Origin: a virus
Reading direction: 5' to 3' (one strand)
Length of the DNA stretch: 21,043 nucleotides
Virus record (IMG/VR): IMGVR_UViG_3300048121_000282
Location: 1-21,043 of that record
Positions 1-7,937 of the stretch are shown here, one piece after another (position 1 is the first letter of the stretch; each line of letters opens with the position of its first letter). The position numbers and the translations under genes are program-made. The notes under the pieces are model-generated. The model worked only from the letters and a program-made list of their open reading frames with translations, had not been told where the DNA came from and ran no database searches.

Positions 1-971
1 TGCGCCGCTCTGCTGTTACTAACGCAATCACCAACAACTCTTACTTCGGTGAGATTGCAAACCAAGGCGACACTGTTCGCATTCAAAAAGAGCCAGACGT
101 AACAGTCAACGCTCTGCAGCGTCACACAGGTATCTCAGTAGAGAAGCTTGATGACTCTGACTTCTCGCTCACCATTGACCAAGCTAACTACTTTGCTTTC
201 AAAATGGATGACATTGAAGAGCAGTTTGCAAACGTAGACTTCACATCTTTGGCTGCTGATCGTGCTGCCTATAAGATGGCTGATGCTATGGACACAGACG
301 TACTGTCGTACCTCTCAGGTCACACAACTGCAGGTGCTTTCATCACTACTTCTGCTGGCGACAAGCAAACTGCTTTGACAGCTACTGGTGAATACATCAC
401 TGCAAACCACTTGGACGCAACTGACTTCGGTAACTTGACCATTTCTGGTACAGCTACTGCAGGTGATTCCGTACCATTGGCACCACGTTTGCCAGGTGCA
501 ACTGCCCTGTCAGCTACAACTGTTTCCCCCTTGACCGTACTTGCACGTATGGCTCGTAAGATGGACCAAGCAAATGTAGAATCACGTGGACGTTGGGTTG
601 TTCTTGATCCAGTATTTATTGAGATGCTGAAAGATGAAGACTCACGTATGCTGAACGGCGACTTCGGTGGTGCTGGCCTGCAAAACGGTCTGGTGTTGAA
701 CAACATTCACGGCTTCCGTGTTTATCAGTCCAACGCTCTTCCTGCTGCTGGTACTGGTGCTGGTACTTCTGGTACAACTGCACAGTCCACTAACTACGGT
801 GTTATCGTAGCTGGTCAGGACGATGCTGTTGCTTCTGCTGAGCAGATCAACAAAGTTGAGAACTACCGTGACCCAGACAGCTTTGCTGACATCGTGCGTG
901 GTATGCACCTCTATGGTCGCAAGATTCTGCGCCCAGAGGCACTCCTCACAGCACGTTACAACGCTGCCTAA
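1..971 (+). CDS. Major capsid protein, 5' end outside the window
   Basis: The reading frame is open from the first bases (first full codon at position 3) to the TAA ending at 971, giving 322 visible residues, so the N-terminus lies upstream. An internal ATG at 204 is not the true start, because the protein-like sequence continues without break before it. The length, the mixed alpha/beta composition without membrane segments, and the segment beginning 'DDIEEQFANVDFTSLAADRA' fit a phage coat protein of the HK97-like fold as found in P22/T7-type podoviruses. The next two genes, an adaptor-like and a nozzle-like protein, are what follows the capsid gene in short-tailed phages. The product would form the icosahedral shell. 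The identification rests on context and general resemblance, not a defined motif. A structural protein of another kind, such as a decoration protein, is less likely at this size. Confidence 0.8.
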   Translation, partial: RRSAVTNAITNNSYFGEIANQGDTVRIQKEPDVTVNALQRHTGISVEKLDDSDFSLTIDQANYFAFKMDDIEEQFANVDFTSLAADRAAYKMADAMDTDVLSYLSGHTTAGAFITTSAGDKQTALTATGEYITANHLDATDFGNLTISGTATAGDSVPLAPRLPGATALSATTVSPLTVLARMARKMDQANVESRGRWVVLDPVFIEMLKDEDSRMLNGDFGGAGLQNGLVLNNIHGFRVYQSNALPAAGTGAGTSGTTAQSTNYGVIVAGQDDAVASAEQINKVENYRDPDSFADIVRGMHLYGRKILRPEALLTARYNAA

Positions 972-986
972 ATCACTTAGTCTGTC

Positions 987-1012
987 GGGCTGGTCTCTTA
1001 CGAGGCTGGCCC
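987..1012 (+). other. Hairpin in the gap after the capsid gene
   Basis: GGGC at 987-990 pairs with GCCC at 1009-1012. After a 2x2 TG/TG mismatch, GTCTC at 993-997 pairs with GAGGC at 1002-1006 around a TTAC loop. There is no T-tract after it, so it is not a standard intrinsic terminator. It sits between the capsid stop and the next gene. T7 has its terminator just after its capsid gene. Here a weak attenuator, or an RNA-stabilising structure protecting the abundant capsid message, is plausible but unproven. Confidence 0.4.
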
Positions 1013-1041
1013 TTCGGCACACTTAACGGTAGGATAACTCT

Positions 1042-1767
1042 ATGGCTACTTACGTATCGCTAGTTAATGAATTACTAAGACGCATGAATGAAGTCACACT
1101 TGATACTGCAGGTGATGGCTTTGACACTGTGCGCAATGTTCAAGCTCTAGCTAAGGATGCAATTAATAGTAGCATTAGACTTATTCTACAGAACGGTCAA
1201 GAGTGGCCTTTCCTCAAGACTACATACACACAGACACTTACAGTAGGGCAGAGACAGTATGACTTCCCTGCAGACTACTCTAGTGCTGACTGGGATACTT
1301 TTTACATTAAGCAATTAGCTTCTCAGAACAACGGTCCACGTAGACTTTCACCTATCTCGTATGAGTCCTACATTCAGAACTTCCGCACGGGTGATGATAC
1401 AGGCGATACAGTAAATGGTGATGGCGCTCCTGTTACGGTGTACCAGACGTTTGAAGAGAAGTTTGGTGTTACGCCTGTGCCTAACGCTGCATACGAGATA
1501 GAGTACGTTTACTGGTCTTTCCCTGCTGATCTTGCTGTGTACAATGACGTAGCAATTATACCTGATCGCTTCAAGCACGTACTCATTGATGGCGCTATGA
1601 TGTTTATGATGCGCTTCCGTAGTAATGAACAGAGTGCTGCGATGCACCAGAATAACTTTGAGGATGGTATTAAGTCAATGCGCCGTGTGTTGATGGATGA
1701 TGCCCTTTCTATTCGTTCTACAGTAGTTACACGAGGCAGTACAACCTCTTTTAGTGGCGGGTACTAA
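1042..1767 (+). CDS. Head-tail adaptor / tail tubular protein A-like
   Basis: This 241-residue protein has a helical N-terminal half ('LVNELLRRMNEV' at residues 7-18, then 'ALAKDAINSSIRLILQNGQEW') followed by a beta-rich middle and a helical C-terminal part around 'IIPDRFKHVLIDGAMMFMMRF'. The size, the helix-strand pattern, the 'GQRQYDFPADY' segment and the place directly after the capsid gene match T7 gp11 / P22 gp4-type adaptors, which form a ring beneath the portal. The start has a weak AGGA-like purine run at 1030-1034 and lies downstream of the post-capsid hairpin. The stop shares its last A with the start of the next gene (TAATG), indicating translational coupling with the nozzle protein. 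The role is inferred from architecture and order. Confidence 0.72.
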   Translation: MATYVSLVNELLRRMNEVTLDTAGDGFDTVRNVQALAKDAINSSIRLILQNGQEWPFLKTTYTQTLTVGQRQYDFPADYSSADWDTFYIKQLASQNNGPRRLSPISYESYIQNFRTGDDTGDTVNGDGAPVTVYQTFEEKFGVTPVPNAAYEIEYVYWSFPADLAVYNDVAIIPDRFKHVLIDGAMMFMMRFRSNEQSAAMHQNNFEDGIKSMRRVLMDDALSIRSTVVTRGSTTSFSGGY

Positions 1768-3305
1768 TGGCTGATAATCTAGCCTCCTTTAAGGTCTTCT
1801 GCCAAGGCGGTCTAAACACCAGTCGTGATGTGCTATCACAGGGTGAGACACAGCCTGGTTCAGCTATCTCGTTGATTAACTACGAGCCTGCTGTTACTGG
1901 TGGTTATCGCAAGATGAGTGGCTACAGTAATGACTATGGTACTGTACCAGGTTCTGGTAATGTATTAGGTGTCTGTGTAGCTAATGGTGTGAATGACGGT
2001 ATTCTCGCCGCACGATATGATACTGGAAGTACTGACTATCTGTACTACTGGAATACGTCTACCTCTGCTTGGGTAACTATTACTACTCCAGCTTCTGTTG
2101 ATGTTTCCACTTATCCCAAGGTACGCTTCTCTCGTTACAACTGGGGTACATCTAAAGTAGTTATTACTGATGGTGTAAATCCTGCTGCAACATACGATGG
2201 CACAACTTACACTCAGATTACTAGCACCAATGCGCCCAGCGCACCTAAAGTATCTCATATATTTAAGAACCACCTATTCTTAGCGGGTGATGCTACTGAG
2301 TCTACTAACCTGTGGTTTTCTGCGCCTTACAATGAGACGGACTTTGATCCTGCAGACGGTTCAGGTGTCGTTAACGTAGGCTTCCCTATTGTCGCAATCA
2401 AGTCCTTTCGTGATGCACTATATGTTTTTGGATCTAACAATATCCGCAAGCTTGTAGGCAATAACATAGCAGACTTTGTACTTGAAGAAGTTACAGATGA
2501 CTTGGGTTGTTTAGCTACAGACAGCGTTATTGAAATTGGTGGTGATTTACTATTTCTATCTCAAGATGGCTTGCGTCCTGTTACTGGTACTGATAAGATA
2601 GGTGACGTAAATCTTGAAACAGTATCTAAGGATATTCAGTCTGTCTTTACTGATGTGGTATTTGATGTAGACTTAGATAAGCTGAACGCTGTAGTTATCA
2701 GACAGAAGACACAGTTTCGATACTTCCTTGGTGCGGCTGATGGTCAGGGCATCATTGGTGGCTTTAGACAGACACCTAACGGCTTGCAGTTTGAGTACGG
2801 TCAAATGCTTGGTGTCTTTACTACCTGTGCTACTAGCGGTTACATTGGTCAGAACGAGTTTGTAATACATGGTGATAGCAACGGTAAAGTACACCGACAA
2901 GAGCAAGGCAATAGCTTTGACGGAGATGACATCTTTAGTGTATTCCAGACGCCTTTCTTTCACATGCAAGACCCAGAGCAACGCAAGGTATTCTACACTG
3001 TAGCTACATACTTGCGTTCTGAGGGTGACAATGAACTTATCATGTCTGCTCTTTACGACTACGAAGACGTAGACACTTTGCGTCCTACAAACTTCACACT
3101 AACAACACAGGGCGCAGCTGCATACTATAACGAAGCCTTGTATAACAGCACAGCAATCTTTGACGGTAACCCTGCCCCTGTACGGCGCACTAACATTTCA
3201 GGTTCAGGTATGTCAGCATCATTTAAATACGTAACCAATGACACTAACGCCTCTCACAGTATCCAAGGCATCGTGGTGACATTCGGAGTAGGAGACAGGT
3301 TATAA
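1767..3305 (+). CDS. Tail nozzle / DNA-stabilisation beta-propeller protein (P22 gp10 / T7 gp12-type)
   Basis: This 512-residue protein is almost entirely beta-strand, with repeated blade-like units: 'HIFKNHLFLAGDATESTNLW' (about 164-183), 'SFRDALYVFGSNNIRKLVG' (about 213-231) and 'GGDLLFLSQDGLRPV' (about 257-271). The 'LWFSAPYNETDFD' segment is of the kind seen in podovirus tail nozzle proteins, where a value is reported per blade. P22 gp10 is about 470 residues and T7 gp12 about 790, so this is nearer the P22 type. It starts on the last base of the adaptor stop (TAATG) with no strong ribosome binding site of its own, so it probably depends on coupling. It would form the tube extension that closes the tail after DNA packaging and bind the fibre made by the next gene. 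The fold call is fairly safe. The precise homology group is not known from sequence reading alone. Confidence 0.68.
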   Translation: MADNLASFKVFCQGGLNTSRDVLSQGETQPGSAISLINYEPAVTGGYRKMSGYSNDYGTVPGSGNVLGVCVANGVNDGILAARYDTGSTDYLYYWNTSTSAWVTITTPASVDVSTYPKVRFSRYNWGTSKVVITDGVNPAATYDGTTYTQITSTNAPSAPKVSHIFKNHLFLAGDATESTNLWFSAPYNETDFDPADGSGVVNVGFPIVAIKSFRDALYVFGSNNIRKLVGNNIADFVLEEVTDDLGCLATDSVIEIGGDLLFLSQDGLRPVTGTDKIGDVNLETVSKDIQSVFTDVVFDVDLDKLNAVVIRQKTQFRYFLGAADGQGIIGGFRQTPNGLQFEYGQMLGVFTTCATSGYIGQNEFVIHGDSNGKVHRQEQGNSFDGDDIFSVFQTPFFHMQDPEQRKVFYTVATYLRSEGDNELIMSALYDYEDVDTLRPTNFTLTTQGAAAYYNEALYNSTAIFDGNPAPVRRTNISGSGMSASFKYVTNDTNASHSIQGIVVTFGVGDRL

Positions 3306-3306
3306 C

Positions 3307-6108
3307 ATGGCAGGTTACACTAGACAGTCGGTAGCTGACATTATCGCAAATGCGGTTATTAAAGCTGCACCAGTTAACGCAGAATATAACGCTATTCGAG
3401 ATGCCTTCGCTTTCTCTGGTGGACACAAGCATGACGGCAGTTCAACAGAAGGTGCTTATGTACCTCTGATTGCAGACGTAGACGCTCTTAACAAGGTAGT
3501 TGTAGATACAGCTAACAATCGTATCAGCTTCTACAGTGAAGTAAGTGGTGCAGCTGTTGAGCAAGTACGCATTCAAGATGGTGCTATTGTTCCTGTAACT
3601 GATGATGATGTAGACCTTGGTGCTGCAGGTGCTGAGTTCAAAGACTTGTACATTGATGGTGTAGGTTATATTGATACCCTTACCGTACACGAAAACGCTA
3701 CTATTGCAGGTACGCTGGGTGTTACAGGTGTTATAACCGCTACTGGCGGTGTTGTAGGTGATGTAACAGGTGATCTCACAGGCAATGTAACGGGTGACTT
3801 AACAGGGGATGTTACTTCTTCTGGTACTTCTACCTTTGCTACTGTAGACACTACAGGTAACACCTCTATCGGTGGCACATTTGCTGTAACAGGTACGTCC
3901 ACCTTCACGGGTGCTATCTCTGCTGGTAGCCTTACTACAACAGGTAACTCAACACATGCTACTGTAGACATTAACGGTGGTGCGATTGATGGCACAGTCA
4001 TTGGTGCTTCTACTGCTGCTGCAGGTACATTCACTACAGTAACGACTACAGGCCAGGCTACCCTTGCAAGTGCTGACATTAATGGTGGTACTATTGACGG
4101 TTCAGTTATTGGTGGTACTACTGCACAAGCTATCACAGGCACAACGATTACAGCTAACACAGGCTTTACTGGTGCGCTTACAGGTAATGTCACGGGTAAC
4201 GTAACAGGTAACCTTACAGGCGATGTAACTGGTGATGTAACAGGTGACCTGACAGGTAATGTTACAGCTTCTACAGGTACAACAACTCTGAATGACCTTG
4301 TAGTTAACGGCACTGTAGACTTTACAAGCACAGCACTGCTTAACGTCAGTGATCCTACTGCACCACAACATGCGGCTACGAAGAGCTATGTAGATACTGA
4401 AGTAGCTAACCTTGTTGACTCTGCTCCTGCTGCACTAGATACACTTAACGAACTAGCTGCTGCGCTGGGCGATGATGCAGACTTTAGTAATACTGTAACT
4501 ACTAGCATTGCTGCCAAGCTACCTCTAGCAGGAGGCACTATGACTGGTGCTATTGCTATGGGTACCTCTAAGATCACAGGCTTGGGTGACCCTACTGCAG
4601 CACAGGATGCAGCTACAAAAGCGTATGTAGACACTGCAGATGCAACTAAGTTGAACTTGTCTGGTGGCACTATGACTGGTGCTATCGACATGGGTGCTAA
4701 CAAGGTCACTACGACTTACACGCCTACAGACAACGCAGACCTTACTACTAAGACATACGTGGATGGCATTCTTGGCTCCGCTACTGCTGCGGCGGATAGT
4801 GCTGCTGCTGCGGCTACATCTGAGACTAATGCTGCAACAAGTGAAACTAACGCAGCTAACTCAGCAAGTGCTGCTGCAGCAAGCTATGACGACTTTGATG
4901 ATCGCTGGTTGGGCGCTAAAGCTTCTGCACCTACAGTAGACAATGACGGTGATGCACTTGTAACAGGTGCAGTGTACTTCAACACGACAAATGACAGCTT
5001 GTATATCTGGACGGGTTCAGCTTGGTCTGCTGCAGTGTTCGACACTAATGACGCTCTGTTCGGCGCTAACAACCTGAGTGACGTAGCTAGCGCTGCTACT
5101 TCTCGTACTAACCTTGGGCTGGGTACTGCTGCGACTACAGCTTCAACTGATTATGCTACGGCGGCACAGGGTACAACAGCGGATGCTGCTTTGCCTAAAT
5201 CTGGCGGCACCATGACGGGGAATTTAGCTATTGCGTCTGCTTCTGGTTTCACAAATATTGAAATTGGTGGCCCCTCTGGTGCATATATTGACCTAAAGTC
5301 GCCATTCAGTGATGACTACGATGCTCGGATCATTACCACAGGCAGTGGGCTGCAAATTACTACGAGTGGTGATAATGCTGTTGATATACAACACAACGGC
5401 AGCACCAAAATCGCCACAAGAGCCACAGGCATCGACGTAACGGGCAACGCCACTTTTGGCGACAACGACAAAGCCATCTTCGGCGCTGGGTCTGACCTAC
5501 AGATTTATCATGATGGCAGTAACAGTGTAATCGCTGACACGGGAACAGGTGCTTTAATCACTTACGCTAGTGATTTTATTATACAGCAAAATGGCTCCAA
5601 TGAACGTATGGCTGACTTTGCTCAAAATGGTGCGGTTAGGTTATATCACGATGGTGCAGTAAAAACCACCACAACAGCCACAGGCGTATCAGTCACAGGC
5701 GACATCGCCGTCACAGGCACAGTAGATGGTCGTGACATTGCAACAAACATCCCTGCGTCACTCGGCACGGCAGGTCAGGTTCTAACGGTTAACGCAGGCG
5801 CAACGGCTGGCGAGTGGGCAGATGCTGGTGGAGGTGGTGGTCTTGAGTACCTCACAGGTAGTACAACTCTAGTTGCTGGAGGGCAGTACTTAGTAAGCAT
5901 TAGTGCTGCTACTACTTTAACTCTACCTGCTTCACCTTCGGCAGGTGATACTGTTCGTATTGTTGCGGCTGAAGGTAATGACTCAAACATACTTACCGTT
6001 GCTCGTAACGGTTCAACTATTCAATCTTTATCAGAAGACATGGCAGTGGATATCTTGGGTATTGACTTTATCTTGTGGTACAACGGAACAACATGGAGCT
6101 TAATCTAA
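3307..6108 (+). CDS. Tail fibre protein with marine-phage-type repeats
   Basis: This 933-residue, Thr/Ala/Gly/Asp-rich protein is built of modules. The N-terminal part (1-55, with 'GGHKHDGSSTEGAYVP') probably attaches to the virion. Two blocks of four-residue TG(N/D)(V/L) repeats lie at 151-170 and 289-320. Three 'GGTMTG' units start at residues 409, 453 and 633 with interleaved 'AATKAYVD'-type segments. An Ala-rich coiled-coil-like region precedes 'YDDFDDRWLGAK' near 526. Two 'YHDG' units follow at about 734 and 780, and the protein ends in a strand-rich tip. These elements are typical of trimeric phage fibres that bind surface glycans. It follows the nozzle gene by one base. Residues about 632-837 use markedly more GCC, ACC and ATC codons than the rest, suggesting an exchanged segment. 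No chaperone domain or hydrolase motif was recognised. Confidence 0.85.
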   Translation: MAGYTRQSVADIIANAVIKAAPVNAEYNAIRDAFAFSGGHKHDGSSTEGAYVPLIADVDALNKVVVDTANNRISFYSEVSGAAVEQVRIQDGAIVPVTDDDVDLGAAGAEFKDLYIDGVGYIDTLTVHENATIAGTLGVTGVITATGGVVGDVTGDLTGNVTGDLTGDVTSSGTSTFATVDTTGNTSIGGTFAVTGTSTFTGAISAGSLTTTGNSTHATVDINGGAIDGTVIGASTAAAGTFTTVTTTGQATLASADINGGTIDGSVIGGTTAQAITGTTITANTGFTGALTGNVTGNVTGNLTGDVTGDVTGDLTGNVTASTGTTTLNDLVVNGTVDFTSTALLNVSDPTAPQHAATKSYVDTEVANLVDSAPAALDTLNELAAALGDDADFSNTVTTSIAAKLPLAGGTMTGAIAMGTSKITGLGDPTAAQDAATKAYVDTADATKLNLSGGTMTGAIDMGANKVTTTYTPTDNADLTTKTYVDGILGSATAAADSAAAAATSETNAATSETNAANSASAAAASYDDFDDRWLGAKASAPTVDNDGDALVTGAVYFNTTNDSLYIWTGSAWSAAVFDTNDALFGANNLSDVASAATSRTNLGLGTAATTASTDYATAAQGTTADAALPKSGGTMTGNLAIASASGFTNIEIGGPSGAYIDLKSPFSDDYDARIITTGSGLQITTSGDNAVDIQHNGSTKIATRATGIDVTGNATFGDNDKAIFGAGSDLQIYHDGSNSVIADTGTGALITYASDFIIQQNGSNERMADFAQNGAVRLYHDGAVKTTTTATGVSVTGDIAVTGTVDGRDIATNIPASLGTAGQVLTVNAGATAGEWADAGGGGGLEYLTGSTTLVAGGQYLVSISAATTLTLPASPSAGDTVRIVAAEGNDSNILTVARNGSTIQSLSEDMAVDILGIDFILWYNGTTWSLI
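3757..3816 (+). repeat. 12-bp tandem repeat in fibre gene, block 1 (5 units)
   Basis: Five in-frame 12-bp units encode GDVT, GDLT, GNVT, GDLT and GDVT (fibre residues 151-170). The protein repeat is tighter than the DNA repeat, because synonymous codons differ between units, so it is maintained by selection on the protein rather than by very recent slippage. Confidence 0.9.
4171..4266 (+). repeat. 12-bp tandem repeat in fibre gene, block 2 (8 units)
   Basis: Eight in-frame 12-bp units encode GALT, GNVT, GNVT, GNLT, GDVT, GDVT, GDLT and GNVT (fibre residues 289-320). The block repeats the motif of the one 355 bp upstream, so the two could recombine and change the length of the shaft. A regular beta-helical or collagen-like shaft segment is the likely structure. 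Confidence 0.9.
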
Positions 6109-7053
6109 ATGGCTAACATCTCTTTATTCAAAACACCTACCCAACCAGAATTTGGCCCTCGTGACATCTTTGGTAGAGGTAGAGCACAAACATTCTTTAG
6201 TAATGGTACCTTTACTGTGCCTGATAGTGTGTCTTCTATCCGTGTTACTGTACATGGTGCTGGAGGTGATGGAAACTACTCCCAAAGTTATACATACGCT
6301 GGCGCCGGTCCAGGCGGCGGCGGTGGTGGATGTGCTATAAAAACAATCTCAACTAGTCCAAATACTTCTTATTCGGTAACTGTCGGGACTTCTTCGGCTG
6401 CATCTTCTTCTTTTGGTACAGAATGCAGTGCTACTGGTGGGGGTAATGCAACTACCACTGCAAAAGGTACTGGCGGTACTGGGACAGGAGGCGATACGAA
6501 CTTAACAGGCGGGAATGGTGGCAATAGAGCACAGAGCAGCTCCTCAGGCGGCGCTGGTGGCGGAGCAGGATACGGAGGCGGGAACGGAGCCAATTCCATA
6601 TCAAACAATGACTACGGCCAAGGCGGCGGCGGCATTGGCGGCAATGGTTACGGCAGCTTCGGTGCAGGCTCCGCAACTAGAGAGGCTAACTTTTGGGGGT
6701 CTATCACAACTACCACTTTGAACTTTACACCACTGCACATTTTAGACCTTTATCATCTTACTGGCGGTAAAACTCCTGCAAATGACTACATAACTGGCAC
6801 AGTTAATACAGCTGGCCCTGGTTCAGGAGGTGGAGGTGGAAGCTGCTCCGTTTTTAACAATGATATAGATAGAATACAAGGGTCCGACGGAGGTGTATGT
6901 GGCGGCGGGGGCGGTGCTCCAGCTGGAGATCAAGGCAATCACACAAAGCCTACGTCACAAGCTGGCAACGGCGGATTAGGTGGAGGCGGAGGTGGAGGTG
7001 GCTTCTCGAGCCACGGTAGCGGCGGTCAAGGTTTCGTCATTGTAGAATGGTAA
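6109..7053 (+). CDS. Glycine-rich tail adhesin-like protein
   Basis: This 314-residue protein starts immediately after the fibre stop. An N-terminal beta unit, 'SNGTFTVPDSVSSIRVTVHG' (about 31-50), leads into long glycine-rich loops with many GGG and GGGGGG runs. It ends in 'GGQGFVIVEW', the closing strand typical of the phage glycine-rich domain. Related glycine-rich tips (for example gp38 of phage S16) fold as packed polyglycine helices and carry the receptor-binding loops. The non-glycine insert around residues 190-230 ('FWGSITTTTLNFTPLHILDL') would be a candidate exposed or host-contacting segment. Its position after the fibre suggests it caps or decorates the fibre. An appendage protein of unknown role is the alternative. 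Confidence 0.72.
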   Translation: MANISLFKTPTQPEFGPRDIFGRGRAQTFFSNGTFTVPDSVSSIRVTVHGAGGDGNYSQSYTYAGAGPGGGGGGCAIKTISTSPNTSYSVTVGTSSAASSSFGTECSATGGGNATTTAKGTGGTGTGGDTNLTGGNGGNRAQSSSSGGAGGGAGYGGGNGANSISNNDYGQGGGGIGGNGYGSFGAGSATREANFWGSITTTTLNFTPLHILDLYHLTGGKTPANDYITGTVNTAGPGSGGGGGSCSVFNNDIDRIQGSDGGVCGGGGGAPAGDQGNHTKPTSQAGNGGLGGGGGGGGFSSHGSGGQGFVIVEW

Positions 7054-7070
7054 TAGAGAGGTAACTTAAC

Positions 7071-7289
7071 ATGAAATATGTTCGCACAGTAGACAGCGTA
7101 GCACAGGAAGTTACTACAACTAACCCTGCTACAATTTTTCACCCTGATCTTGCAGCAATGTTCACTGCATACGAAGACTCTGTAGACGTTCAGGTAGGTT
7201 ATACACTAGAGGGCGGTACATGGACAGCGCCTCCAGAGCCTGAGCCTATCCCTGAAGAAGAAGAAGAAGAAGTGCCTCCTGCTGAGTAG
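7071..7289 (+). CDS. Small acidic-tailed hypothetical protein
   Basis: This 72-residue protein has an AGAGGT ribosome binding site at 7056-7061, about 9 bases before the ATG. The body ('MKYVRTVDSVAQEV' onward) is compact, and 'VDVQVGYTLEGGTWTAPPEP' is reminiscent of small proteins beside tail fibre genes. The C-terminus is a Pro/Glu run including six consecutive Glu residues encoded by near-identical GAA/GAG codons, a slippage-prone tract. There is no membrane segment or signal peptide. Its place right after the fibre and glycine-rich genes suggests a fibre accessory or assembly factor, but no family was recognised. Confidence 0.6.
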   Translation: MKYVRTVDSVAQEVTTTNPATIFHPDLAAMFTAYEDSVDVQVGYTLEGGTWTAPPEPEPIPEEEEEEVPPAE

Positions 7290-7311
7290 CACTATTAGAG
7301 GAACAAATATA

Positions 7312-7857
7312 ATGAAACACTTAATCCTAATACCCGCTCTGGCATTGGCTGCTTGCTCGACTAAGAATGATGTAGCAATGAACAGAGATTATCAGTTATC
7401 TGTGGCTGAAAGTGAGAAAGCTCGAATGTATGCTATCAGAGAGATTGCAAGTCAGGGTGAAACGGGTGCGGTTGCAGCAGCTATGATGATGCAGAACCAA
7501 GGGAATAAATCTCATGCGGCACCTCGTAGTAGCGGTGATAATGCTTTGGCATGGGCGCAAGTCCTTGTCCCTGCTACAGTTCAATCCGCTGGAATTGCTG
7601 TAAATGGTTTGGTTGCAAGAACGCAGTCGAATAATAACAAGGACGTTGCAATCGTTAATAGCGATAACACCACAGCAGTTGCGGTAGATACAAACTCAAC
7701 TATGGCGACGATTGCTGAGGTTACTATTGTCAATCCAGAAGTTGTCAATCCAGAAGTTGTTAACCCAGAAGTTGTTAACCCAGAAGTCGTAATAAGTACA
7801 AACACATCCACAAACACGGTGACTTGTGTAACGGACGATACATATACCTGTGAGTAA
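7312..7857 (+). CDS. Phage-encoded lipoprotein with VNPEV repeats
   Basis: This 181-residue protein has a short charged N-terminus, a hydrophobic core and a lipobox 'LAAC' with the acylated Cys at residue 15. Ser at +2 favours the outer membrane. An AGAGGA ribosome binding site at 7295-7300 precedes the ATG. Residues 25-60 are helical and charged, with 'AVAAAMMMQNQGN' following. The C-terminal half is Asn/Thr/Val-rich and carries four tandem VNPEV units (140-159). Two Cys near the end (within 'TVTCVTDDTYTCE') could form a disulphide in the periplasm. A lipoprotein in a late operon next to a membrane protein and near lysis genes could be an outer-membrane spanin, a superinfection-exclusion factor, or a virion component. 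None is shown by sequence. Confidence 0.7.
   Translation: MKHLILIPALALAACSTKNDVAMNRDYQLSVAESEKARMYAIREIASQGETGAVAAAMMMQNQGNKSHAAPRSSGDNALAWAQVLVPATVQSAGIAVNGLVARTQSNNNKDVAIVNSDNTTAVAVDTNSTMATIAEVTIVNPEVVNPEVVNPEVVNPEVVISTNTSTNTVTCVTDDTYTCE
7729..7788 (+). repeat. 15-bp tandem repeat x4 in lipoprotein gene
   Basis: Four 15-bp units at 7729, 7744, 7759 and 7774 each encode VNPEV. Units 1-2 share GTCAAT while units 3-4 share GTTAAC, so the array looks like an expansion of two related pairs. It is in frame, so unit number could vary without breaking the gene. Confidence 0.95.
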
Positions 7858-7937
7858 CTAGATGCCTGACTCGTGGCTTATGTGTTATCAAGATTTAAAA
7901 CCTCTAAGATAAATAATAACTTGACTTACCAGCATAA

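Noticed and set aside
3666-4331. 221-codon open frame on the - strand opposite the fibre repeats
   Set aside because: It is the reverse shadow of the regular TGNV-type repeats, with a monotonous Pro/Val composition, no ribosome binding site and no neighbouring gene on that strand.
7729-7788. CRISPR-like or attachment-site repeat
   Set aside because: The 15-bp units are directly adjacent without spacers and in frame with the lipoprotein, so they are a coding repeat.
7858-7937. Possible promoter in the 80-bp gap before the small membrane protein (TTGACT at 7921)
   Set aside because: The only -10-like matches (TAATAC or TACTAT near 7943-7951) agree at 3-4 of 6 positions, have poor spacing, and would start transcription inside the gene. 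No other convincing element was found in this gap.
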